Notes: generated by a model from the letters alone, not told the origin. DNA of 30,202 bases from JAGOSA01 sp043718505 (GCA_043718505.1 JAYSVN010000052.1:1-30202); one strand, 5' to 3'; shown: positions 15,303 to 23,877, numbered from the stretch's first letter. Numbers and translations: made by a program.

Positions 15303-16073
15303 TTAATTATATTTATAGTTATATGTTGCTAAATCAATTCTGGTAAAATCAATGAGTTTTTTTGATTCTAGATCGTAAGTGCAGTTTTGGTAAGGGTTTT
15401 CGAGTATATCGAGATTGAGTGGATTTTTTTGGTATGTATATATTTGACCTTTAAGCATAACGCCTGGATAGCACCATAATATCCACTTTTCCCTATCTTG
15501 TATGTATTCATTTGGTAGCCTAATTCTTTTTTTAGTAATTAAATACATAATGAAATGTTCCTCTAAGAAAAAATTCTCCTGCTCCGGTGTCAGCTCTCGC
15601 TTACAATACGCAGCATCATCTATGAGTAGCTTCTGGAAATGTTGGTCACTTTTATAGAACTTTTTAAAGGTGTTGTAATCTTCGAGAAAATCCTTGCCTC
15701 TATAATCTAAATAAAGTTGGTTCCATACCTCATAAGAAAAAGCATGATGAATTTGAAATCTTTCCCAATTCTTAACAACTAATTTTTGAAAACCGATTTT
15801 GTGATCTAAAATAACATTCATAAATTTCTTTTTCAGTGTAGTCGCAGGCTCTAGTGAATTCATGTATAGGGAGTCAGAGTAGACCACGTTAAGTCCTATC
15901 TTGGGCTCTGAAACCTTGTCGGGTGAAAAATATTTTATATACTCAAAGCATTCCTGAATTGTCTGTCCTGAATTATGGTGCATGCGATTGATCGAAATTG
16001 GAAATACTAAAATTCCGAAATCCTTTGGAAGTTTATTTATATCGTAAAATGTATTTTTTACAATTTCTGTCAT
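15303..16073 (-). CDS. Putative tRNA-dependent cyclodipeptide synthase-like protein (XYP type)
   Basis: 256 residues. Family knowledge: these enzymes have a Rossmann fold derived from class I tRNA synthetases, take two aminoacyl-tRNAs and make a cyclic dipeptide; the first residue is held on a serine. Seen here: the first strand ILVFPISINRM places Ser27 and Arg30 at the positions of AlbC Ser37 and residue 40. The helix ENFFLEEHF places Glu172 exactly 145 residues after Ser27, the same spacing as AlbC Ser37-Glu182. WILWCYPGVML supplies Tyr202-Pro203, the YP of the XYP subfamily. Phe168 stands where Tyr178 is expected, an oddity. A 10-residue insertion precedes the YP strand. The ATG follows the ileS stop by 1 nt. 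Confidence 0.6.
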   Translation of the reverse strand: MTEIVKNTFYDINKLPKDFGILVFPISINRMHHNSGQTIQECFEYIKYFSPDKVSEPKIGLNVVYSDSLYMNSLEPATTLKKKFMNVILDHKIGFQKLVVKNWERFQIHHAFSYEVWNQLYLDYRGKDFLEDYNTFKKFYKSDQHFQKLLIDDAAYCKRELTPEQENFFLEEHFIMYLITKKRIRLPNEYIQDREKWILWCYPGVMLKGQIYTYQKNPLNLDILENPYQNCTYDLESKKLIDFTRIDLATYNYKYN

Positions 16074-16074
16074 G

Positions 16075-19000
16075 TTATTTCTCAATCTTTACTTTAAATA
16101 TATTTTCTTCAATCTTAACCTCAGCGCCTTCATTTTGAACAAAGACAATATCGAAAGCTAGGACTGTTTTTTTAATATCGTCGGCAAATTTTTCAATAAG
16201 TGTTTTGCCGCTTTCATTTGTTTCGATAGAAAGAGTAATGGTATCAGACGGTGTAAGACCGGCAGATTTTCGCATATCCTGAATAGCACGCATAAGTTCG
16301 CGAATGTTTCCCTCGGCGCGTAGTTCAGGTGTTATGGCTGTTTCTAGAGCAACCTCACCTTTTGGCAAAGATTCGTTAATTGATATTTCTTTTATATTTA
16401 ATTCATCTTTTATGATGTCGAAAAATTCAGCCGGCATATTTTCTGCAATCGAAAGTTTGGCAAGGGGCTGACGCACCGGAATTTTATTTTCCTGTCTGGC
16501 AGCCAAAGCTTTTTCAACAATTACTCTTGCTCTCGCCATATCGCTAAGAACAATATCGTTAACGACATCTGCCAAAGGCCAATTAGACAAATGAACACTT
16601 TCATCATCGCCAGTTGTTTTCAATTTCTGCCAAATATCTTCAGCCGTAAATGGAGCAAAAGGAGCAAGTATTTGAGATAATTTTTTCAACACAATATATA
16701 GCGTTTGCTTGGCGTTGGTATCTCCGCTCTTGATTCGCTCGCGAGATCGGCGTAAATACCACGTCGAAAGATCGTCGATAAAAAGATCGAACGGCCTCGT
16801 GGCTTCGACAATGTCATAGCTTTCCATGCCGCGGGTCACACTAGCGGTGAGCTGGTTGAGTCGGGAGATAATCCAAGTATCAAGAATATTATCCGAAGCA
16901 GGTTTGGAATGCACTTCAAGAGCGGTGTCGCGATAGATTTCGTAAAAAGTCAAAACATTGTAAAGACGTCCAATTAATTTTTTACTAATATCATCAACAT
17001 TTTTCTCAGAAAAGTTTGCGTCTTCGCCTTTCATGAGCGGGCTCGCCATGAGGTACAGTCGGAGAGCATCGACTCCATACTTGTCAAACAAAATCCAAGG
17101 ATCTGGGAAATTATTTTTTGACTTTGACATTTTCTGACCATCTTCAGCCTGAAGCGTGCCGGTCGTAATCACGTGCTCAAACGGCGCTCGGCCGAACAGA
17201 ATAGTCGAGAGGACAAGCGAGTAGTAGAACCAGGTACGAGTTTGGGCAACATATTCAGCCACGAAACCAGCAGGGAAATTTTCTTTTATCCAATTTGGTC
17301 GATCAAATGGATAATGGTCTTGGGCGAATGGCATTGAGCCTGATTCAAACCAGCAGTCGATCACTTCCGGAATTCGTTGATACTCTTCGCCTTTTTGGTC
17401 GGTGAGTGTAATGGCATCAATGTACGGGCGATGAAAGTCGAGTTCATAGTTAGCATTGTGCGGAAAAGGCACAAAGTTTAATTTTTTATATTCAGCATTA
17501 TGGAGGTAACTAAAACTTTCATTACGGATCATGTCGAGTGTTTTTTCTATATCGAGGTATTCACAACCGGCCGCCAAAAGCCAAGCTGGTCCACCATGCG
17601 TAACGATCAGAATTTTTTTATTCTGGTACGTTGACTCAGTCTCAAAAATAAAATCGAGAACGCGGTGACGTAAAGCCATGTATGACTCCCCGCCTTCAGG
17701 TGCTTTGGTAAAATAATCAGGTGTTTTGGGAAAAGCGTTGTGGTACTCCATCCAAGTTTTACCATTGTATGTCGGACCAACGTTGAATTCAACGAGTCTC
17801 TTGTCATCTTTAATATCATTGACTGCCATATCAAAAACAGATGCCACTTCAAGTGCAGTTGCCTTGGTCCTCGAAAATGGCGAAGTAAAAATAAGATCGA
17901 TATCAGTTTCAGCTTTTAATTTTTTGGCAGACTCAGCAGTGACTAATTTTCCAGCTTCGGTGAGTGCCGCGTGTTCGCCCGGATCATCAGCAATTTGGTT
18001 TTTCAAATTGGCATCAGTTTCTCCGTGGCGCATGACATAGTACGTATTGCCAGATTTTTTGGTTTTTTCTTTGAGCTCAGCAAGAGAACTGATGAAGATT
18101 TTATCTCCGGCTTTATTTTTCCAAATCGGCAATGGGCTCGCCCAGTATCGATTACGCGAAATAGTCCAGTCAGGAGCACTATCAAGAATAGCCGCGAAGC
18201 GTCCATCTTTGAGGTGCGCCGGTGTCCAGTTCATACTTTTGGCTTCTTCTATTAAATTATTTTTTACCTTTTGGATATGTACAAACCACGATGGCAGTGC
18301 GTAGTAGTAAAGCGGTGTTTCGCAACGATAGCAGTGCGGGTATGAGTGAACAATTTTTTCTTTTTCAAATAAGTGGTGGTTGTGTGCCAAGTATTTGATA
18401 ATTTCAATATCAGCGGCTTGGTGATTATCTTTTGGCTTTACCATTTGGCCAGCGAAGTGAGTGACCTCTTCTTTAAATTTTCCTGTCGGCGTAACATGAA
18501 TAATCCAAGGTAAACCTTCTTTTTTGGCCAAGTTCATATCGTCTTCACCAAATGCCGGCGCAATGTGGACGATACCAGTGCCAGCATCGAGCGTCACAAA
18601 ATCAGCCGCAAGGACAGTCCAATTTTTTGTACCACCGTTTGGAGCGTCTGGGCCGACAATACTTTCATCATGTACGTAGTAATCAAAAACCGGCTCATAC
18701 TTTTTGCCAATGAGTTCTTTACCTTTTATTTCACCAATAACTTCATAGGCAACTTTGATAACAGACAATCGTTCTTTGGCTATAATGTATGTAGCTTCTT
18801 CTATTTTTATTTTGACATAATCAAAATCTGGATTAACTGCCAAGGCAACGTTGCCCGGTAAAGTCCACGGTGTTGTTGTCCAAGCAAGCAAATAGTTTGG
18901 CGATTGATCTTTTTCATCTCCAACCTGATCAGTCAGGCGAAATTTTACATACACCGAAATATCAGTAATTTCTTTATAGCTATTATCCATGGCAATTTCA

Positions 19001-19578
19001 GAATTGGCGATTGGTGTTTCGCAACGCGGACAATATGCCAAAACTCGAACGCCATCATAGATTAGTCCTTTTTTATTGAGTTCAGAAAGAGCCCACCAGA
19101 CAGATTCAATATACGAATTGTCCATCGTCTTATAGCTATTATCAAAATCAACCCAGCGACCAATCCGATCTACGGTTTTTTCCCATTCTGAAACGTAGGT
19201 CAAAACTTTACTGCGAGCAGTTTCAGTAAACTTTTCGATTCCAAAAGCTTCAATATCTTTCCGGCCGGAAATTCCAAGTTCTTTTTCGACAATATTTTCA
19301 ATTGGTAAACCGTGGCAATCCCAGCCCCAACGACGCGGCACATGATAACCTTGCATAGTTTTATAACGACCAACGACATCTTTGGCGGTACTGCCGAGTA
19401 TGTGACCATAATGCGGCAAACCAGTTGCAAATGGCGGTCCATCATAAAAAACATAATTCCCTTTCGGTGAAGTTTGACTAAGGGATTTTTGAAATATTTC
19501 CTCTTTTTGCCAAAAACCCAAAACAGCCTCTTCTCGTTCGGCTTGAGCGCTTTTTTTCTGTTCTTTACTGGTTTCCAT
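16075..19578 (-). CDS. ileS: Isoleucine--tRNA ligase with inserted histidine-phosphatase domain
   Basis: Class I synthetase of the archaeal/eukaryotic-like IleRS type, 1167 residues. HIGH is H56-Y-G-H59. The CP1 editing domain has LLAWTTTPWTLPGNVAL and HIAPAFGEDDM. ISRNRYWASPLPIW follows, and KMSKS is at 816-820, before a helical anticodon domain. Between FISSLAELKEKTK and DFHRPYIDAITL, where relatives have only a short stretch, about 200 residues form a full histidine phosphatase: MRHGET (Arg517, His518), SPFSRTKA (Arg570), LVEFN (Glu597) and IVTHGG (His661). CxxC zinc residues normally flanking this point are absent. The TGCTAGTAT box ends 12 nt before the ATG. First gene of a tight seven-gene run. 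Confidence 0.95.
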   Translation of the reverse strand: METSKEQKKSAQAEREEAVLGFWQKEEIFQKSLSQTSPKGNYVFYDGPPFATGLPHYGHILGSTAKDVVGRYKTMQGYHVPRRWGWDCHGLPIENIVEKELGISGRKDIEAFGIEKFTETARSKVLTYVSEWEKTVDRIGRWVDFDNSYKTMDNSYIESVWWALSELNKKGLIYDGVRVLAYCPRCETPIANSEIAMDNSYKEITDISVYVKFRLTDQVGDEKDQSPNYLLAWTTTPWTLPGNVALAVNPDFDYVKIKIEEATYIIAKERLSVIKVAYEVIGEIKGKELIGKKYEPVFDYYVHDESIVGPDAPNGGTKNWTVLAADFVTLDAGTGIVHIAPAFGEDDMNLAKKEGLPWIIHVTPTGKFKEEVTHFAGQMVKPKDNHQAADIEIIKYLAHNHHLFEKEKIVHSYPHCYRCETPLYYYALPSWFVHIQKVKNNLIEEAKSMNWTPAHLKDGRFAAILDSAPDWTISRNRYWASPLPIWKNKAGDKIFISSLAELKEKTKKSGNTYYVMRHGETDANLKNQIADDPGEHAALTEAGKLVTAESAKKLKAETDIDLIFTSPFSRTKATALEVASVFDMAVNDIKDDKRLVEFNVGPTYNGKTWMEYHNAFPKTPDYFTKAPEGGESYMALRHRVLDFIFETESTYQNKKILIVTHGGPAWLLAAGCEYLDIEKTLDMIRNESFSYLHNAEYKKLNFVPFPHNANYELDFHRPYIDAITLTDQKGEEYQRIPEVIDCWFESGSMPFAQDHYPFDRPNWIKENFPAGFVAEYVAQTRTWFYYSLVLSTILFGRAPFEHVITTGTLQAEDGQKMSKSKNNFPDPWILFDKYGVDALRLYLMASPLMKGEDANFSEKNVDDISKKLIGRLYNVLTFYEIYRDTALEVHSKPASDNILDTWIISRLNQLTASVTRGMESYDIVEATRPFDLFIDDLSTWYLRRSRERIKSGDTNAKQTLYIVLKKLSQILAPFAPFTAEDIWQKLKTTGDDESVHLSNWPLADVVNDIVLSDMARARVIVEKALAARQENKIPVRQPLAKLSIAENMPAEFFDIIKDELNIKEISINESLPKGEVALETAITPELRAEGNIRELMRAIQDMRKSAGLTPSDTITLSIETNESGKTLIEKFADDIKKTVLAFDIVFVQNEGAEVKIEENIFKVKIEK
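17580..18048 (-). other. Histidine-phosphatase domain inside IleRS
   Basis: Coding segment for the inserted phosphoglycerate-mutase-like domain core, residues about 511-667 of IleRS. The four catalytic elements of the superfamily are present in order: RHGET (phospho-acceptor His518), an Arg at 570, Glu597 and His661. It stays in frame with the synthetase on both sides and no stop, repeat or shift in base composition marks its edges. Confidence 0.88.
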
Positions 19579-19590
19579 AAACGTAGCTTC

Positions 19591-19599
19591 ATACTAGCA
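19591..19599 (-). promoter_or_regulatory. Extended -10 upstream of ileS
   Basis: Minus strand TG-C-TAGTAT (hexamer 19596-19591) ending 12 nt before the ileS ATG; predicted leader about 5 nt. Confidence 0.45.
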
Positions 19600-19654
19600 A
19601 AATTAAGGTTTTTTTGAAATATATTTGATCTGGCCTTATTATTTTGTTAAGGAA

Positions 19655-19678
19655 TAAAAAACTCCCCTTTCGGAGAGT
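19655..19678 (-). terminator. Terminator after the DUF4406-like gene
   Basis: Minus strand ACTCTCC-GAAA-GGGGAGT (19678-19661, one G-T pair) followed by TTTTTT. It separates this unit from ileS. Confidence 0.8.
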
Positions 19679-19692
19679 CTGTAATGCTTTAC

Positions 19693-20484
19693 TTACGCTG
19701 TTTCGAGAACATCACTGTTTTCTTCTACTACCTCTATATTCAATTCTTTTGCTACCCGATATTCGGTTGAAGCGCCGCCGGAAGTCTTCCAGTCTTTCAT
19801 CATTTTTTGACGTTCGATTAATCCGCTTCTAAGCATCGGAATGTAGACATCGCGCATAATCGGGTTTTTTACTTTTCTGCGATTATTTTTTCCGGTAAAT
19901 GCCTCAGGAAATTTTGTGTGGATTTGTCCGAAATAATCTTCAAACGGCATTTGATTAAAAACCACATAACCTTTATTTGTCTCATCTATAATTTCCTGGT
20001 GGAAAAGTTCGAGATTTTTTTCGCGATCACCTGTACCACCTGAAGAAATCGGTCCGGAAACCAAACTCCAGGTAATGCCTGCATTTTTTCCTCTTTGTAA
20101 AATGCGGGTAAAGATTTGGCCAACCTTGGGTAAAAATTCAAGCTTATGCGGGAGCATGTACAGAAGATCAAGATCTTCCTTGAGTATGAACGGCCGATGT
20201 TTGAAAAATATTTCTTTTTCAACATCTTTAAATAGCCAATCTCTTGAGTCGAAAAAAGGTTCACGAAATCCGTCTATAAAAACAGGCTGACACAACATGG
20301 TGGCGCTTGTAGTTTCAGGGTCGGCAGGTTTACATATTCGAAGACCGGCAATTTCAGTGGTCACCTGTGCTACACGATAAAGATCAAGCCATCTGTCATG
20401 CTTATCATATGGGACTTTATTTTGCATAAAGACGTTAGTAATAAGCTCGCGTAGTTGAGTGGAGGTGTGTTCGTATTTTTTCAT
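19693..20484 (-). CDS. DUF4406-like (nucleoside deoxyribosyltransferase-fold) protein
   Basis: 263 residues from the ATG at 20482-20484. The second half looks like the DUF4406/nucleoside 2-deoxyribosyltransferase-like fold: strand plus loop WSLVSGPISSGGTG (139-152), helix EKNLELFHQEII, strand GYVVFNQMPFED (172-183), and a C-terminal SGLIERQKMMKDWKTSGGAS followed by a helix and IEVVEE. The first 135 residues (with CKPADPETTSATMLCQPV and FFKHRPFILKEDLDLLYML) are unrecognised and not typical of the family. If active it would act on nucleotides or nucleotide-like sugars, but catalytic residues are not certain. Single-gene unit with its own promoter and terminator. Confidence 0.6.
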   Translation of the reverse strand: MKKYEHTSTQLRELITNVFMQNKVPYDKHDRWLDLYRVAQVTTEIAGLRICKPADPETTSATMLCQPVFIDGFREPFFDSRDWLFKDVEKEIFFKHRPFILKEDLDLLYMLPHKLEFLPKVGQIFTRILQRGKNAGITWSLVSGPISSGGTGDREKNLELFHQEIIDETNKGYVVFNQMPFEDYFGQIHTKFPEAFTGKNNRRKVKNPIMRDVYIPMLRSGLIERQKMMKDWKTSGGASTEYRVAKELNIEVVEENSDVLETA

Positions 20485-20510
20485 TTTAAAGAATTTAGAG
20501 TTCGCATTGC

Positions 20511-20538
20511 ATAGTACTAAAAAATAGAATTTTGTCAA
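20511..20538 (-). promoter_or_regulatory. Promoter of the DUF4406-like gene
   Basis: Minus strand TTGACA (20538-20533), 16-bp spacer, TACTAT (20516-20511). Predicted start near 20504, giving about a 20-nt leader with no Shine-Dalgarno. Confidence 0.65.
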
Positions 20539-20540
20539 AA

Positions 20541-20566
20541 GAAAAACCGGCCGATTACTCGACCAG
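20541..20566 (-). terminator. Terminator of the DUF4349 gene
   Basis: Minus strand CTGGTCGA-GTAA-TCGGCCGG (20566-20547, two G-T pairs) followed by TTTTT. Confidence 0.75.
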
Positions 20567-20595
20567 TGTTTCTTTATTTTTATTTTATCTTTTAT

Positions 20596-21654
20596 TTAGA
20601 CAAACATAATCTTCGGCACATATCCTCGACGATTAAGGTAAAAGATCAGAGCGAGGGCGAGAATAATGACAATGAGTGTCGGATGAACTGGTGAGAAAAT
20701 CTTGACGATATTCCAGATATTGATCCAGGTAACATTGATGCTACCATTGACTGTTTCTATATTGTCAGTAAATTGGCCATCCTGCTTAACGTTATTTGTC
20801 TGATTATTTTTGGTGGCAGTGATTTGGCTATCGTAGTTTTTGTTCTGGATTGTATAACTACTATTTTCACTAGCTTTTTGTTGCTCAAGCACCTGGCGTT
20901 GTGAATTATAATTTTGCTGTTCATTCTGTAAGGTTGCTTTCTGTGGAGCTGTGGTTGCCGCATCAATTTCAGCTTGTTTGGCATTAACCTGTGCCTGTAA
21001 AGCAGCAATCTGGTTATTGAGTGAAGCAATCTTTTGATTATGCTTGGTTGTAAGATCAGCCTTGGCTTTTTCAAGACTAGTTAAATTGTTTTGAATATTT
21101 GTCGCATCAGTCTCTATCTGCTGTTTCTGGCTGAGAAGATTTGTAGAAGACTCACTAATTGTAATTAATTTTTCATGGACCAAACTTTCAATTTCATCTT
21201 TGAATGTGTCAAAATTACTTTTTGGCACTACGAAATTAACGTAACCATATTTATCGGAAACATTTATTGAATCAATTCTGCCATCAGCACCTTTTACCGA
21301 GTTTTTGACATCTTTCATGATGTCCGAAACGTCACGTGTCCTGATTTGGGCACTGTAATTAGTTTTGAGAAATTCACGAGTATCTTTGTACGAAGAAGTC
21401 TGATTACCCGGATAGATATCAGGAAAACGTGGCATAAATGAGCCGCCCGCTGAGTCTGCACTTTGGCTACTTCCCATTCTCATTGCTCCGCTCCCTGGAC
21501 CAATACCAGTTGTATTACTAAGAAACGGCAGTACCAGATAACGCAAACCGAGAAAAACAACTATCAAAAAAATAACAATATGCCATATTCTCTTCTTCGA
21601 GATTTTTATAACCTTCCGCCCATAAACTTCATGTTCATGTTTAATTTCTTCCAT
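20596..21654 (-). CDS. DUF4349-type membrane protein with coiled coil
   Basis: 352-residue envelope protein. Membrane helix one at 24-45 (WHIVIFLIVVFLGLRYLVLPFL) is followed by a Gly/Ser-rich linker (GSGAMRMGSSQSADSAGG). The DUF4349 core comes next: RTRDVSDIMKDVKNSV, GRIDSINVS, GYVNFVVPKSNFDTFKDEIE and LITISESSTNLLSQKQQIET. An unusually long coiled coil (about 170-285, rich in Gln/Asn/Lys) interrupts the domain before TVNGSINVTWINIWN. A second helix near the C-terminus (LIVIILALALIFYL) precedes NRRGYVPKIMFV. Both ends would be cytosolic. Function of the family is not known; it lies 44 nt after argS. Confidence 0.75.
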   Translation of the reverse strand: MEEIKHEHEVYGRKVIKISKKRIWHIVIFLIVVFLGLRYLVLPFLSNTTGIGPGSGAMRMGSSQSADSAGGSFMPRFPDIYPGNQTSSYKDTREFLKTNYSAQIRTRDVSDIMKDVKNSVKGADGRIDSINVSDKYGYVNFVVPKSNFDTFKDEIESLVHEKLITISESSTNLLSQKQQIETDATNIQNNLTSLEKAKADLTTKHNQKIASLNNQIAALQAQVNAKQAEIDAATTAPQKATLQNEQQNYNSQRQVLEQQKASENSSYTIQNKNYDSQITATKNNQTNNVKQDGQFTDNIETVNGSINVTWINIWNIVKIFSPVHPTLIVIILALALIFYLNRRGYVPKIMFV

Positions 21655-21698
21655 AAGTAGTTACCTATTATGATAATGGTTTAATAGTATCACGTTCA

Positions 21699-23411
21699 CT
21701 ACATCTTTGAAGGCGTCTTAATCCCCAGTAGGTGCAGACCCTTAGTGAGCACAACAGCCACTGCTTCAGAAACGGCTATTTTATAAGAACTGGTATCATC
21801 ATTTGGATCAATAATTTGTTCGTTTGAATAAAAATTGTTGAAAGAACCGGCCAGCTCAATCACATACGTCGCAATATGGTGCGGCTCACGTTCTTCTATG
21901 GCACGGCGCGCAACAGACGGAAAACGCTCAAGAATACGCTCAAGCGAAAGTGTGGCATCGGTCGGAATATGGAGATGGGTTTTTATTCCTGCTTCTTCAC
22001 CTTTTTTACAAATAGAACGAGCGCGGGCAGTTGCATATTGTAGGTACGGTCCTGAATCGCCGTCAAATGAAATAGATTTATCAAAATCATAAATAATATC
22101 GGTACCGATATTTGAGCGAAGGATGGAATATTTAATTGCCGCCACACCAACCGCTTCAGCTATTTCCCTTCTTTCTTCGTCATCAAAGTCACGATCTTTG
22201 ATAATTTGCAAAATTGCTTCTTTGGCGTCACGCACAAGCGATTCACCAGTGATGACATTGCCGCGGCGGGAACTCATCTTGCCGGTAGCAAAACGCATCA
22301 TGCCATGAGTAACATGTTCCATTCTGGTTGCATAACCTTCACGCGGAAATATTTGGCGTATAGCTTCGGTAACAACATCCATATAATCTTTTTGCTCAAC
22401 AGCCGTTGTTACGATTGAAAGGTCAGGCTCGAATTCAGTAAATTTGGCAACAGTAAGAGCAAGTTCTTTGGCGTCATAAAGCGGCAAACCTTGGCTAGTA
22501 ATAAAGACGCGAGTGTGAAGTTTTGGATTAAACCTTTCGGCGCGGAAAATAACAGCGCCTTCGGATTCTTCAAAAATACCTTTAGTGACGCGTTCTTTTA
22601 CCAGGGCCACACTGCGTTCGGCAAATTCAGATTCAAAATAGTATTTGTCGAATTTTGTACCGAGTGTTGTGTATAATTCTTCAAAAGCATCGAGTGTTAC
22701 TTTCCTGCCTTCGTCATAAATACCTTTGTAAACTGGATCGCCTTCGTACAGTTTTTTATTAAGCGTATCAATTTCAGTTTTAGCAGCCGGATCAGTTTCG
22801 TAAAGATTACTTCCGCTCGCATAACATTCACCGATAAAAGCCGCTTTTTCATTTGTTGTTTTACCTTCAATTACCCCGCCCTTCTGAATAATGCCGTACA
22901 TCGCTTTGGCTACATGAAGTCCGATGTCTCCTTGGTAGTTGGCACGAATAACTTTGCCGCCATGAAAATCAACGAGGCGGGCAATTGATTCACCAATCGT
23001 ATTAGACATAAGGTGTCCGATATGGAAAGGCTTAAACGGATTTGGCTGAGTATATTCAACAACTACTTTTTTAGTTTCAAAAATATCGCTCTTGCCGTAA
23101 TGTTCTCCGTCGCGAAGAATAAATTCCAATATGCTCGTATAGTATGCGCGAGAAAGATGAAAGTTAATAAAGCCCGGACCGGCGACCGTAACCGAGGCAA
23201 TGTATGGAGGCAAATGTTTATTCATTTCTTCGGCAATAGAGTCGGCTATAACTCTTGGTGTTTTGCCATACTGCTTGGATACGACAAGTGCCGTCGACGA
23301 CATGTAGTCGCCGTGGTTCGCTTCTTTCGGATACATGATCTCGGGTTTGCCGACCATGAAGCCACATTTGAGCATCGTTTCTTCTAAAAATGTTTGGAGT
23401 AATTCTTTCAT
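21699..23411 (-). CDS. argS: Arginine--tRNA ligase
   Basis: Class I synthetase charging tRNA-Arg, 570 residues. It has the N-terminal Add1 domain (ANHGDYMSSTALVVSK; VAGPGFINFHLS), then EYTQPNPFKPFHIGHLMSNT with HIGH at 130-133. The KMSKS counterpart is TGKMSSRRGNVI, and the C-terminal DALR domain contains GPYLQYATARARSI and ends LGIKTPSKM. All parts are in place. A TATAAA box ends 6 nt before the ATG. The gene is 40 nt after dut and 44 nt before the DUF4349 gene; it may be transcribed from its own start and from dut. Confidence 0.95.
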   Translation of the reverse strand: MKELLQTFLEETMLKCGFMVGKPEIMYPKEANHGDYMSSTALVVSKQYGKTPRVIADSIAEEMNKHLPPYIASVTVAGPGFINFHLSRAYYTSILEFILRDGEHYGKSDIFETKKVVVEYTQPNPFKPFHIGHLMSNTIGESIARLVDFHGGKVIRANYQGDIGLHVAKAMYGIIQKGGVIEGKTTNEKAAFIGECYASGSNLYETDPAAKTEIDTLNKKLYEGDPVYKGIYDEGRKVTLDAFEELYTTLGTKFDKYYFESEFAERSVALVKERVTKGIFEESEGAVIFRAERFNPKLHTRVFITSQGLPLYDAKELALTVAKFTEFEPDLSIVTTAVEQKDYMDVVTEAIRQIFPREGYATRMEHVTHGMMRFATGKMSSRRGNVITGESLVRDAKEAILQIIKDRDFDDEERREIAEAVGVAAIKYSILRSNIGTDIIYDFDKSISFDGDSGPYLQYATARARSICKKGEEAGIKTHLHIPTDATLSLERILERFPSVARRAIEEREPHHIATYVIELAGSFNNFYSNEQIIDPNDDTSSYKIAVSEAVAVVLTKGLHLLGIKTPSKM

Positions 23412-23417
23412 GTGTCT

Positions 23418-23423
23418 TTTATA
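23418..23423 (-). promoter_or_regulatory. -10 box of argS (leaderless type)
   Basis: Minus strand TATAAA ending 6 nt before ATG 23411; -35 not evident. Confidence 0.35.
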
Positions 23424-23451
23424 TGTCCTTTATTGAAAATTGATGAAAAAT

Positions 23452-23871
23452 TTATTTGCCCGTGCTGCCAAATCTGCCCTCACCTCGTGACGTATCAGAC
23501 AATTCCTGCGCTTCCGAAATTTTGGCAATCTCAACGACATACATAATAATCTGCGCAATCTTATTTCCCTTCTCTACAGTATATGGCTCGGCCGAGAGAT
23601 TGACGAGGTGAACATTATACTCCCCCCGATAACCGGCATCAAAGACACCGCCCATAACATGGAGCCCGGCTTTCGAAATTCCTGACTTGTCTTTCATAAT
23701 GGCCGCATAGCCATTTGGAAATTCAAGCGCAAAACCAAGATCAAAAATATGATGACCACCTGGTGGCAACGTCACTGTTTCCAGACTTCTGACATCGAGC
23801 CCGACATCGCCCGGATGGGCATAGCTCGGCAGAACAATGTTGTCTTTGAGTTTTTTTATCTTTATTTCCAC
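23452..23871 (-). CDS. dut: dUTP diphosphatase (dUTPase)
   Basis: Trimeric dUTPase hydrolysing dUTP to dUMP and pyrophosphate, 139 residues. The five motifs are visible in order: HPGDVGLDV (I), KDKSGISKAG (II), GVFDAGYRGE (III, uracil-binding with the catalytic Asp), GNKIAQIIM (IV) and RGEGRFGSTG (V, the mobile arm). The GTG at 23869-23871 is the only reasonable start because the family begins just before the KIKKL strand. An extended -10 (TGGTACTAT) ends 6 nt upstream. It faces away from the DUF1599 gene, next to a plus-strand group of DNA-precursor genes. Confidence 0.93.
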   Translation of the reverse strand: MEIKIKKLKDNIVLPSYAHPGDVGLDVRSLETVTLPPGGHHIFDLGFALEFPNGYAAIMKDKSGISKAGLHVMGGVFDAGYRGEYNVHLVNLSAEPYTVEKGNKIAQIIMYVVEIAKISEAQELSDTSRGEGRFGSTGK

Positions 23872-23877
23872 GCGATT

